From positions 1,086,153-1,124,746 of the forward strand of contig BFEA01000212.1 in the NCBI GenBank assembly GCA_003427395.1: DNA of 38,594 bases. The letters are read 5' to 3'. Below are positions 19,480 to 30,679 of this stretch, piece after piece. The position numbers and the translations under genes were made by a program. The stretch comes from Chara braunii (taxonomy: Eukaryota > Streptophyta > Charophyceae > Charales > Characeae). Every line of letters starts with the position of its first letter. The stretch's first letter is position 1. The notes beneath the pieces were generated by a model. The model did no database searches. It was given only the letters and a program-made list of their open reading frames with translations, and had not been told where the DNA came from.

Positions 19480-21782
19480 TGTCGAGCGCATCGGTCCCGC
19501 ATGGGGACCCTCCCGGCCGCGTCACGCAGGATTTTGCAGGACTTGTCGTGGAGAGCGTTTGCCGCTCCGGCCGAGTGCGTCAACCGTACCTCTCGCGAAC
19601 CTCTACGACAGGACAGGGTCACGCGAGGCACCGCTTACCTCCACCCGCAGGAGCTGTCACCATCCCTTAGGTGGGCGTATCCTCGTCAAGCTACTGAACC
19701 ACATGTGAAGGCTTTTCGTATGCAATTGCAGAGGTGGCCCAGTCGAGGGCGTTTCTTGTTCGTTGTAGCATAGGGGTTACGTGCGGTCGAACGCCCAAAG
19801 ATCGAACCCGCACGCGAATCGATGCACTGGGGGGCTGAGGTCCCAAACGCGACTCGGCGTCGGTCGACTAGGACGAATCACACACACCACGCGTTACACC
19901 ACAATACCCACATCCATAAACACACGGCGCAACAATACGATAGCACTACAACACAGCAACACTCCTAGTCCCTTTGGTATCCGACCCATAACTTTATGCC
20001 GCGAGAATCAGATAGGTATCGCGCGCTGGACTTTCGTATAAGAGTCATGCGAGCGCATGGCCTCCTCATATCGACCAACCATACGGGCATTCGCAAGCAT
20101 TCGCGTTGATGGGGTACTACGCGGTGCTCGTAACTGCGCGGCCCTTGGTAATCTCGAGGGTCGTGTTCGACACTCAAGTGTCGGCTGACAAGCGCGTCTA
20201 GACAACCGTTATGCGTGGTTGAAGACCACACCCTCTTCTGCACCCTGTGCAGAGGGTTTGAGTAGACAACTTCAGGGCTGTCGTGGTAGCCGAAATCAAG
20301 GGGTTTGACTTTGACGACTACCACGGACTACAACGTCCAACCATGAAAACCAAAAAAAGGAAACAACTGCAGATAGAAAAGAAGGATCACCCCTTTCCTC
20401 TCCCTGCCTAACCTATAGTCTAATAGTCGTCTCCAATGGAAGGGGTAGGCCAACACGAAAGATGTGTGCGGATGATGCCCAAAATCAGACCCATAGACAA
20501 CCCGATGTTCGAGACGTTGGAGGCTTGTACGCAGATCCCCATAGGCCGACTAGGACTGATATCTCGCTCCCGTGTCGTTTCGCGCTGCCGAAACTCGGGC
20601 CTACTGGCCATAGCGCGCTTTTGCCCTCTCCGCTTGACCCATAACCTTTGAGTGCGGAAATCGGCAGGCGCTGCGTGCGAGGGTTAGTATAAAATCCTCG
20701 CGGACGTAGGACTTGCGCATATCGACCAACAATGCGGACTTGCGTAAGCAGTCATGATGTCGGTGCATTATGTAGTGCCCATACCCGAGTGGCCTCATTT
20801 GAGCTATGGGGCCGCTTTCGCCGCTCAGGCGTCGGCTGAAGTGTGCTATAAGGGAGGTAAACCTTCAGCGAGCGCAAGACCAGCCTGAGGGCCTTACCAT
20901 CTTCTGCACCCTGAGGTGCCCCAAAGGGTGCGGGGTGAGATGGTCCCTAGGGCAGGAAGGGATTCAAAGCAGTGGTGAGTTGTCTGGCGCATCACCAGCA
21001 ACACGATAATCCTTCCACCAAAATAATGTACAACGAGGAAAAATAAAAAGGAGTACTTGACGTTGGTAGGGGAAGACATGAACGCCCCGCCGGACCGAGT
21101 TGTTGGGGGACAGCCCCTCATCCTCGCGGCGCTTCTGTTTTCCCGAGTCAGCGTCGTGCGAGCAAGTAAATCAGCCCTCGTGCAAGGGGTAACCCCATCT
21201 GCGCTGAGCCTAGGACCTGAGACGTCCTGGGCAAGGACCTCAAATTCCGGGCTCGAGGCTAATGTCCGACCAAATAAAATCATTGAGTAAGGAAAAACGC
21301 AAGCGTGCGGTCACATAGCCTTGTGAGGGTTACCCGAGCGTTTGCGTACTCTGACTATCACGTTATCAAGATGGGAACAAAAAACAATCTCACGCAAATA
21401 AAAGTTTGTGGGGTAGTTCACTCTCACGACAGTTGTGTGGTTTGCCCATCTGAATCCAAAACATAATCATTCCACATGACTCAATCGAGACTCTTCCATA
21501 CACACCTGCAATCATACGCACAACATTCAAACAACATCACACACGCTAAAGGGGTCAACTTTCCCACCTTCTGCAGCTCACACCATACCTTATGCACACA
21601 AACCCAACCCTTTCCCCACCATTCCTCAAAAAAATACTCACTCTTTATAAAATGACCATTTATGAAGAACCTAGGTGAAAACTCAAAGAAAACACATAAA
21701 TTCTAGCAAGGGCCAAGGCCTTAGGTTGAGAGGCAGGAGAGATAGGAAGGTTGAGTCGTAAACCGACGAATCGGCAACCGAC

Positions 21783-21824
21783 CTGTTATCAGTGATAACA
21801 GATATATGATCCTTTTGAAGGATC
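21783..21824. repeat. Twin palindromes in the long repeat
   Basis: CTGTTATCA (21783-21791) pairs with TGATAACAG (21793-21801) around one base. GATCCTT (21808-21814) pairs with AAGGATC (21818-21824). Both are preserved in copy 2 at 36113-36131 and 36138-36154, although bases between them changed. Confidence 0.85.
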
Positions 21825-22576
21825 AGGCTGATCAGATCAAGCCTTCAGACGAAATACGGAAACATGCATCACAGTACATGCCAAAAAAGAACAACTACTA
21901 TGTTCATGCCAGAAAAGGAGAACACTCCCTAAGTCGTAGCCTAACTCCTCTACTTGTCTTACTGTCAATTCTCCTCACTGGTACCAAGTCGCTGTGTATC
22001 TTCCCTATTTAGCGTAGATCTGCTAAGTTGCCCCTACCTGAAAAATATTCTAACTCCTTAAATTTTGCGAAATTTCAGCAGCGCTTCCCGTAGGAAAAGT
22101 GCCTTTTCAAAATTTTTACGAGCCAAAAAATTACTGACTCTCAGATTTGCATAAATTTCGGCAGCGCTTCCCGTAGGAACAAGAGGCTGTCAAGATTTAT
22201 ACAAGGCTGAAGGACAGAAAGACAAAGCAAGCTATTCTATGGACTATCTTCTGACACTTGCTTGATGATTCAGAATCAGTGACAGCCCGCACGACCTCTA
22301 GATGAGGTTGTGGCTAGCCCTAATCCTAATTCCTAACAGGCTCAGTCCTACCTTCATCCCAAGTTCTCCCCCCCATGATCCATCTTATCTACCTATGACT
22401 CCAACACTTGGTGAGCGTCTACGCAGCTAACCTATTGAAAAGACGCCCCAAGTGAGACCCCACAAGCATGCATAAACAAAGATCTCTCACAGTCCTACAT
22501 CAGTTTGACCCAAGTAGTTCATTAGATCTCTCGATCCATTTTCCCTTAGTAGACCCCCTTACCTATTGCATATGAT

Positions 22577-23816
22577 CAGACAATGCCCTAACTTAAGGGT
22601 ATGTCCAACCTGCCTAAGTAAACAAGTAANGNTACACACAACTGGACTGCCCTAACTTAAGGGTATGCCCAACACCACATCGACTCTAGTCATAAAACAT
22701 ATGACCAGACCGCCCTAACTTAAAGGTATGTCTGGCTTCTGCTTAACTGACGACATGAAGCATAAGGCTAGGCTGTCCTAACTTAAGTGTATGCCTAGTC
22801 AACTCTAGACAAAGTTACGTAGGGCATAGGATTAGGCTGCCCCAACTTGGGGGTGTGCCTAACCTGCCTAAAAACAAGTACGAACCACGAATGGTCAGAC
22901 TGCCCTAACTTAAGGGTACGTCCAACCTACATAACATGAACGACAAGAGCATATCACTAGGCCGCCCTAACTTAAGGGTACGCCTAGCCAGCTTAAACAT
23001 GTTTAGGTACATAAGACAATATGACCAGGCTGCCCTAACTTAAGGGTACGCCTGATCTGCCTGAACAAAGTACAAACGACGTATGACTAAACCGTCCTAA
23101 CTTCGCTTAGCCTCCGCAACAACAATATAAGAGAACAACCACTGATATACTTGCACAAACTTTACATATTTCTCTCTTATTAGGCAGATGATCAGACCTA
23201 CCCAACTTAGGGAGACATCCAATCCTGCCTTGTGTTTAGAAGGGAAAATAAAAGAAGATTTATACTAACTCTCTGCTTCTTCATATTATCACGAACATTA
23301 GACAGAACCGCCTTAACTTAAGGGTACGCTCAGCCTGCCCGGGTTACCTCCATTATATTATTCACTTGTCTCTCTTCTTTTTTTGTTCTACCTGAGTTAC
23401 TAACTGGCTTTCCCAACTTAGGGTGTCCGGTCTGTCAGCTGATATAAGTTCGTATAATTTGTATCAAAATTCTATACTTTGGTTGACCTCTTTGCCCATG
23501 GCTTATGACTGAACCGCCCTAACTTAAGGGTACGCTCAGCCTCATGTCTTTGTCCCCTTCAGAAGAAACACACAAGGAACTGGGTCTACGCAACTTAGAA
23601 TATTCTCAGCTCTGTTTTCAGCAGTCCAAAAAATAAACATCAGGATTCTGAGCCTTCCCAACTTAGGGTGTCCATCCTCCTGTTCAGAAACCCCAAAAAG
23701 AAACAAGTGACTGGACCGTCCAACTTAGGATAGGCCCAGCCCAAAAGATCATACAGTCAGCCCAACAACATAAATAAAACACAGCACTGAGCCCACATCA
23801 ACTTAGAGGAGCTCAG
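22577..23816. repeat. Array of about 17 covarying AACTTA hairpins, copy 1
   Basis: Units recur every 55-110 bp. Typical form: outer arm of 5-6 bases, YG, CCCT, loop AACTTA, AGGG, TAY, outer arm. Outer arms differ but stay complementary: CCAGAC/GTCTGG (22705, 22730), CTAGGC/GCCTAG (22760, 22785; 22957, 22982), TTAGGC/GCCTAA (22832, 22857), CAGGC/GCCTG (23026, 23050), ACTGG/CCGGT (23403, 23427) and CTGAGC/GCTCAG (23787, 23811). Near-perfect arms: CTGAAC/GCTCAG (23509) and CTGGACC/GGCCCAG (23711). Inner stems also switch together (CCCT/AGGG, CCCC/GGGG, TCC/GGA). Sequence between units is unrelated. It is not a CRISPR array: spacing is irregular and the repeats are not constant. Confidence 0.9.
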
Positions 23817-24487
23817 CCTTGGGTTGACCTAGTCAAACGCATGCAGGACACCTTCCTCCCACCTTCCCCCAGTTCATTCTGTCTGAATTCACTCAAGGGA
23901 AATGTCCGATTGCTCACATATAGTTGTTGATTTCCCTTTCACAATGCATGTCCTGACATGCATAATAATAAAAGTAATATCCTCACATAGTTGCATTTAG
24001 ATACCCAGGGGATAACAGTTAGGGGAAGGGATCACACGCGTCAAACAGAATTATATCTGACTGCCTCCAAAACCCCGCCTGGGCTCTGGCAGAACTCCCG
24101 CAATCGGTGGGTGGACCTCCCATAAGGCCTTGCTGCGGACCTACAGGTTGCAATCCCGCCTGCCGCCTTCCTCTCGTAGCCTCAGACTAGAATTAGAGTA
24201 AGAAGGGTATAAATAGAAAGTTCAGACTCTCGAGATCCAAGGGTGGGACAACTCAACTCACAATGAGAGGACCTTGTTATCTTGATTCGCCTGAGGGCCC
24301 CGCAATGATGGCAGGGAAAATGAGCAGAAGACAACCAGAACTATGACCAGACTGCACCACATAAGTCCCCGCGACCAGTTCTCAAACACAGTATTGGACC
24401 CCTTTTGCAGAGTCGGATCCTCCCCCCAAGGTCACCGCGTTCTCTTCTGACTGCCCTGCAATCGCACCGCCTAGAAATACTACGTCC

Positions 24488-24517
24488 GAATAGAGCACAC
24501 TCCCGTGTGCTCTATTC
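24488..24517. repeat. Perfect 13-bp hairpin
   Basis: GAATAGAGCACAC (24488-24500) and its exact complement (24505-24517) are separated by TCCC. Confidence 0.95.
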
Positions 24518-26533
24518 TGAGCGCAGGCTTGAACTCCACAGCCCTGGGTCAAACAGCAGCGTGCATAACAAATGAGTGCTGCAGCAACCCCTCTTGCTAA
24601 GTCTTACCTCACTCCCAAAGCCACAACACTTCCCTCCCTGACAGTACCCCTTCCCTGGCCAAAGCCGCTGTTGCACTTAATGAGGAACAGTGCCCTGCTC
24701 AACAGTAATGCAAAAAGGGGCAAGTGTCCCCAACGAATCGCAGCACACAGTAACAACCTCAGGTATCTTTGCCTCCAGCTTCTCTGCCAACAATACTGGC
24801 CTTAAACCAACAATCAGTAACAATCCGGGATGTATGTTGCTCAATGACTGTAGGCAATAGTGTCACTCAAAAAACTGGTAGCAGCACCAGTCGAAAGTAC
24901 AATAATGGCCGTAACCAAAATACAGTCTGCTGGTGTGTAACTAAGGTCCGAACTGTATAGTTCCACCTACTACTGTGACACGCGGCCTATTCTGATCAGT
25001 ATGTGTCTGAGGTAGGTACGTACCCACTTTGTTCGAGTTTCCCCTGCTCTGTCTTTCATCTACCTGAAACTGGCTGGTAACGAATTGACCACAACTCCAA
25101 CCCGCCGGGCTATGTCCAAGGCCAGAAAGTCCAGCGCCTGTTCAGAAAGGTGGCAGGTCAGTAGTCAATCCATAACTCCTAGCCTCCACAGCAACAGAAA
25201 CCCAAAGTCAACTGCAAGTCTCACTTCTACTGCAACCCTAACCACAACCGCCAACCTAATCGTCCAAAGTAGCTTACCACTGGCTGTTGTGGTTTAAATC
25301 AAAGTCGATATTCCGAACTCACTACCACAGTCTCAGGTTTGAACACAGATCTGCAGCAGCGGAGTTAACTACCAATGCGATCTTACTACTGCAGTCACAC
25401 ACACAGGGATGAACCTCCCCCCTTAGATACAAATAAGCTCACCAATCACTACACCGGCCAGGTACGTGACCCAGTACTGCCCGTTGCCCCTTTTCACACT
25501 TCCCTTCCGTTCTCTCACTCCTCTGCTACGCCCCTCGGCCTTTGTCTCAATCCTGCGTGCATGTTACTCACTGGTTCACTCGTCCGTAACTCTCCCTCAG
25601 ACCCGAGTTTCTGAGCAAGCCCTCCACCCTACCTTGGTTGAGTACGTCCCCTACTGCTATTTACCTTTTCAACGTATCCGGCTCCTCATCTCGGCCAGCT
25701 TCACTCAACTTTTGCGATGCTAGATCGCTTTGGCCGAGAAGTTGTCACGTCGTGCCCCATGACCTTGATGATATGGAAGAACCTTGCCGGAGGCAATTGT
25801 GGTGACCGTGATCAGTAACGGTGAGGTCAACCACCGCCGTAACAAAGTAGACCGGAATCGGGTCAACAAGTCGCACCCGGATCTCCAAGGTGGCGCCTTC
25901 TCCTAGAAGCAAGCACGACTATCAGCGTGACTCCCGGTGAAGTCGATTATAAGTGGCAAGTTCGCCTCTCATGTTATCGCTGCCACCTCCGCCACGTGTT
26001 CTGAATGCACCTGGTCCGAGACAGGTCCAGGTTCAGCCGTCGAAGAAAACAACTCTGCGAGTGCAGCTTCAAACTATCAGTAAGTGCAGCGCCCTGCCTC
26101 CACCAGTAGTCAAGAATGGATCTCCCTCCTGAACGTGGGATGATACAGTGTTATGCTATCTCAAGCTACTTCCACCGGTAGGATGGCAAAATTACGATGA
26201 ATCTTCCACCAACCGTGGAGAGGTACATTGCCATAGTACGAGTGCTCTACTCCCGTGCGCAGCTCTTGATGCCCATACCCGCTAAACCGCCATACTAATT
26301 CAAATTCCACCTCGACCAATGTTTTCGGAATGCCTCAAAACCCCCAATTAGTGTATTACTTCGGCCGATTCTGTTAGGGATCGGGCGAGATCCTTGTTGT
26401 CAGCTCCCGTCATTTTTTTTCCTCGATGCCTCCTCGTGCCTCCTGCCTCGCCTATATTGGCGCAGACTCTGCTACCGTAGCTCCGACTTCAGGCTCGCCC
26501 CACGTCGTCCACTTTCCGGGGTAGGTCTTTACT

Positions 26534-26555
26534 TCTCTCTCTCTCTCTCTCTCTC
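26534..26555. repeat. (TC)n microsatellite
   Basis: A short TC dinucleotide run followed by a CACA-rich stretch. Confidence 0.9.
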
Positions 26556-27631
26556 ATACACACACGTACGCACACAGCGTGAGTACCTGGTCGCCCTTGT
26601 GGTCTGCTCCAATAGGTAGTGATGCCTACTACGATGAGTTGGGTCGGGAGTGAGAATCAACGAGCAGCGACTGAGTAGGAGGCTCAAACGACGACCACAA
26701 GGGTGAAGAAGACGGTCGCGCCCCCGCACACAGGCATAATGAGCAGCGATGCCTCCACTCTACTTTCCGGCCAACAGGCAAGTCTCCAGCCCTGTGGCTG
26801 GGCCCACGCTACTTTCATCTATAGACAAAATCGGAATGACTCTTTCACTCGGACCGGGCGGATACACCGCCAACCACCTCGACGATCTATGTCGTGATTC
26901 TGCTGATGGCGATTACGATGATGACTTGGAGCTTACCGGGCGATAGCGATGGCCTACTTCCACCGGCTAACCCCCCTTTTCGTGATTCCCCCACGCTGTC
27001 TCTCTCTCCTTTAACTCCTATCCCTCCAAAGCAACACGTGCGCCTGCTCAAGGCGACTTCAGATAGGGATAACCAGCGCGATTTCGATAGCGGGAAGCAT
27101 GGCCACAGAGAATGGAAACTTCCGCCCCGTATGTGCGTGCACCTCCCGCTGCCTCTTCTCCTCGCGCTTGGTTGCCCGTTAGTGCATATACCCGCCAACC
27201 TTCCAATGCACCTGGCCTGAAGTCTCGGCCAGGTTCATTCGCCTCTTGCAGCGGCCACCCCGTTGTAAGTACGAAGGTTCAGCTTGGTCAGCAGGCAGTA
27301 CCACCCATGTTCTTCCCCTCTCGTCTGCACCCAACCATTCCAGTCGTAGCGCATTGCTAGCCGTATAGCGACGACCACGTCGTGCTCTCCAACAAAACAC
27401 AGAGGTCGGACTCTCCCCGATTTTATGCATATCAATCTTGTGCAAGGGCTATGCTACTCTTCTCTGTATCGTCCCAATTTTAACGGATGTCCCTAAGGAC
27501 TGTGCCACAGACGAGGGCCGGAGGCATCAGTTCCGAGCTCACCAGACTTGGTGATCTGGGCAACTCCCGAATTTTTGTCTCTACGAATCGTGCCCTTTCT
27601 CCTGGACCAAGTTCGGGTCTATATTTTCAAC

Positions 27632-27656
27632 AGTTCAGTGGTGTATCCACTGAACT
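27632..27656. repeat. Perfect 10-bp hairpin
   Basis: AGTTCAGTGG (27632-27641) and CCACTGAACT (27647-27656) flank TGTAT. About 25 bases on, the reverse complement of TGGTCCGACAGTGGTG, the sequence around 17619-17634, is present except near its end. Confidence 0.9.
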
Positions 27657-28636
27657 AGGTACTTGGGTGACGGTCGGATCTGGCACCACTGTCGGACCAC
27701 GTTCAAGAACTGGGACAAAAATAAGAAATAGGAAAAATGGAAATAAAAATAACAATATGAAAAACTTAGGAAAAAAAAAAAAAAAATGGAATACGGGAGG
27801 GGACCGTTGGTACTTCGTCCTCGGTCCGCCCCCTCGGGCCCGCGGTCGGACTCCGTAGCAAAAACTAAGGGGGATAGTCCCGCGGAACCCTCAACCCCTC
27901 AATTCACTCCGCAGCGCTCCTTCGCTGCTCCGCTGCTCGCTGCTGGCCTCGACCCCGAGATCGGCCTGGTGGAAGTTCAATGACGTAACCTATAGGGCTA
28001 AGCCCAAGCCTGAGTTGGCTGTGTGTTTCCCGACATGTGAATAGCAAGACCGGCCAACCCGGGTTTGCAAACGGTGCCCCAGGCCGTTTTCTAACTTACG
28101 GCCTGTGTTCACGGCCTCGTAGTGCCGCACTTGGCTGTCTCGAGGGCAAGGCTCCGCTTGGCCTACCCCACGTGCCCGCTCCACCATGGTATGGCTGCGG
28201 GCCGAGCCTCTCATAGCCCGCCACGAACGCCTTTTTACTGCCCTTCCGCCGAAGAAACCCCGACCGTTGCTCTAGTTTGTGCCATCCTTACTCGGCTTCG
28301 GCGGCGGCTCCTACTATCGACGGTGCATGGTCAACCTAGTGCTCGCGAAATTTCATGCGGTGCGACCCTGAAACGTCGGTCCCCAGTAAGTTAGACAACA
28401 ACCTCCTCTAGTTACAACCTTACCTGATCAACGCGACGCTGCCTGTAACTTCGCCCGTGCGTGCGAGGCTGCGACCGCCTCAGACATTCTAGCCTGGCAC
28501 TTACTTGTCCTACCGGCGTCTCATAGTCTTCCTTGATCAATCGCTTGGTTCGGTTAACGCGTGCCCGCAAAGTGCATGCTCACACACTCTTTAATCAACA
28601 CAAATGGGACGCGCCCCTAGATATTGCCAAAAACGT

Positions 28637-28695
28637 TCTTCCTGTAAGCTGCAAAAATGCGCCCAAATACCCTTGTAAGGGTATTCGGACTGACA
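28637..28695. repeat. Hairpin motif shared with 17572-17629
   Basis: CTGCAAAAA, then CAAATACCCTTGTAAGGGTATT and GACAG follow the same order and spacing as at 17581-17629. The stem is AATACCCTT (28666-28674) with AAGGGTATT (28677-28685). Confidence 0.8.
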
Positions 28696-30679
28696 GTTTT
28701 CCGGACCTTATTAAATGACGTCCCCGTCGCGTCGGACGATCAAAACTACAAATACAACCACATTTGCTTACGAGGAAGTAACCATTCCGACTCATCGGCT
28801 CGACTCCATTCGAGGTGTTCTTATCAATCTGCTCCCGTCACGACGTTCCTCTGTCAGGGTTTCAACCTCGGTCTCCCACGTCCTGGCCTCGGAGTTAGGG
28901 GATACTTTGTTCCGTACTACAGTGTACTACCCGCTCCTAGGTAGTAGGTTGATAGTCCCCTCCCTTAGTCGTAGACATCTGCCGGTTCACCGTTGGGTGT
29001 CCTATTTAGTCATCGTCCCGCGTACGGGGTCATAACTTAGCACGCGGGCCCTAACCGAGACCTCTCAAAATACGGGGCACCTTTTGTCCCCTATTGGTAA
29101 TGCTTACCATCTCAAATATCCAATTATAATAAACAACCATCCCGGAGTCTAACACATGCGGATTCAGGTCTCCATCTTGGCCCACCATGGAACGGTCGAT
29201 CACGCCGAATCCACGGCCCACCGCGTTGTTATGTAGCGATGGTGCCCTCATTGGTTACTCAACGATAAGCACTTCTTCCTATCTTGGCACCCCAAAGGGT
29301 TCCGACTCTCGACTCAATCGACCCCAATGACCTTCCCTCTAGCTAAACCTCTCCGGGCGGCCGACCCTTCAAGACTTAACCTTTGGTAAGCCATGGTCTC
29401 GCTGCCAGGTTGCGCCGACCAGCGGCCCTCGCTGGGAGTTAGGTTCCACAGTTCCAGCGATGCTAAGTATAGCTCCTTAGCTAGGTCTCATGAAATATGT
29501 CCCTGAGACTGACTCTATTGTGGTCTGGCGCTTCCTTTCAAAACCCTTTCGACATAAACAAAGGATTTCATACCAACTGCCCATGGGACTACGTGGAGGG
29601 ATAGTGCCTTTCTCAATCATTCCAACCGATTCCTCAGTAATTCCACAGGGTCGTGCCTCCCTTACTTCGATCAAGAGTAGGCAAGGTCACACGTCTCTTA
29701 GGGACATCTCTCAAAATATTTTCCAGAGTTCCATCATAATTGCCAGAAATTTCCATCAATTATTCTCACAAAATATTTGACGTTCCTCGTTAGACTTACA
29801 TACACATAAAAAATCATCATCATTATAGCAACTCCTTTGAGTGCTCTCACAAATTTCATCCTTTTAAGAAAGTTCAATCGGTCATTGGGCTTTCCTCTCT
29901 CTTTTCTAAATCGTATAGAAGACACAACTTTGGTTGTGACCCTTCCATTCATCACCATTCCATCTTAGCAACACGCTTTATGTCATCTCTTTCTCAAAAA
30001 TCTAAGAGCACTCTCTCTCATTATACTTTGGGCTCCACTTGTCATTGAGACAGGGATGCGCAAGTATAATGGAAGAAAGCGCAGATCAGTTCACTTCATA
30101 ACATTCATTTCACCACACCATCATCCATATGGGCAAGTCCACAAACTGAGAGTGAGTGTGACACACCATACACACGAAAAAGACAAGGTTTGAGACTCAC
30201 ATATGCATACAGAATACGGGGTCCTGCAATGAGCAAGGACTCCGTCCTTATCAAAAGAAATCAAATATCGTACAAAGAGTTCAAGTATCCAACAAGAAAT
30301 CACAGTATCCAACAAAGAATTAAGGTATCCAAATGTCAAGGTATCAGAAATCGTCAGCCACTCCATACTCATGAGCGTTACTCTACTCTAGCTGATGAGG
30401 GAACCATAACTTTACACAAGGGTATTATAAGAACACTCCGCACCACACTAGTGAAAGAGAGAAAAATAGTCAGAATCATGCACAGTGTTATCTCATGTAC
30501 AAAAAAATCCATAGGTCTATTATGCGAAAGTAGACATCCCACTACTGGCTCAGCTCGCTGATGTACATGGGTCTGATCCAATCCTCCATGTATCCCTCTA
30601 TATGCACGTGACCATCAGTCAGAGAGTCAGGGATGTTTTGCATAGACTTAAACCTTTTTCGGTCCTTATTAAAAGAATC

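Larger units (their letters stand above)
19480..24255. repeat. Long dispersed repeat, copy 1 (probable long LTR)
   Basis: From about 19549 this copy matches 33867-38594 base for base with scattered substitutions and small indels (some lines differ at about 3 of 60 positions). The offset drifts from about 14318 to 14339. The match continues to the window end, so the right border is unknown. The left border is probably TGTCG at 19480, where the diverged relative also starts; copy 2 lacks the first 69 bases. No conserved protein is encoded: a 68-codon frame at 21806 is present in both but uses different start codons. Length and direct orientation around element C suggest an LTR of a very large element. 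Confidence 0.85.
24256..30600. other. Long stretch without a recognised gene
   Basis: No frame shows a recognisable domain. Observed landmarks: a perfect hairpin at 24488-24517, (TC)n at 26534-26555, a hairpin at 27632-27656, an A-rich run at 27768-27786, a shared hairpin motif at 28637-28695, and a pyrimidine tract after TGTCA at 29981-29995. The segments around 26000-26040 and 27205-27240 share a diverged AATGCACCTGG...CAGGT motif. The first part may still be long repeat, since copy 2 runs off the window before the comparison can be made. Confidence 0.5.

Noticed and set aside
19740-19860. tRNA gene (GGTCGAACGCC and GATCGAACCC look like T-loops)
   Set aside because: No acceptor, D or anticodon stems could be arranged around them.
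21806-22012. Small conserved protein in the long repeat
   Set aside because: A similar 68/74-codon frame exists in copy 2, but its start is GTG there instead of ATG, it ends at different stops, and the DNA is equally conserved outside it. It probably reflects DNA similarity only.
22577-23816. CRISPR array
   Set aside because: Repeat spacing is irregular (55-110 bp), the repeats vary in their arms, no cas genes are present, and the context is a eukaryotic retroelement repeat.
25085-25297. Thr/Ser-rich coding region
   Set aside because: Low-complexity frame without a domain; nearby frames are equally open.
27980-28260. Ribosomal RNA-like GC-rich segment
   Set aside because: No recognisable rRNA core sequence was found on either strand.
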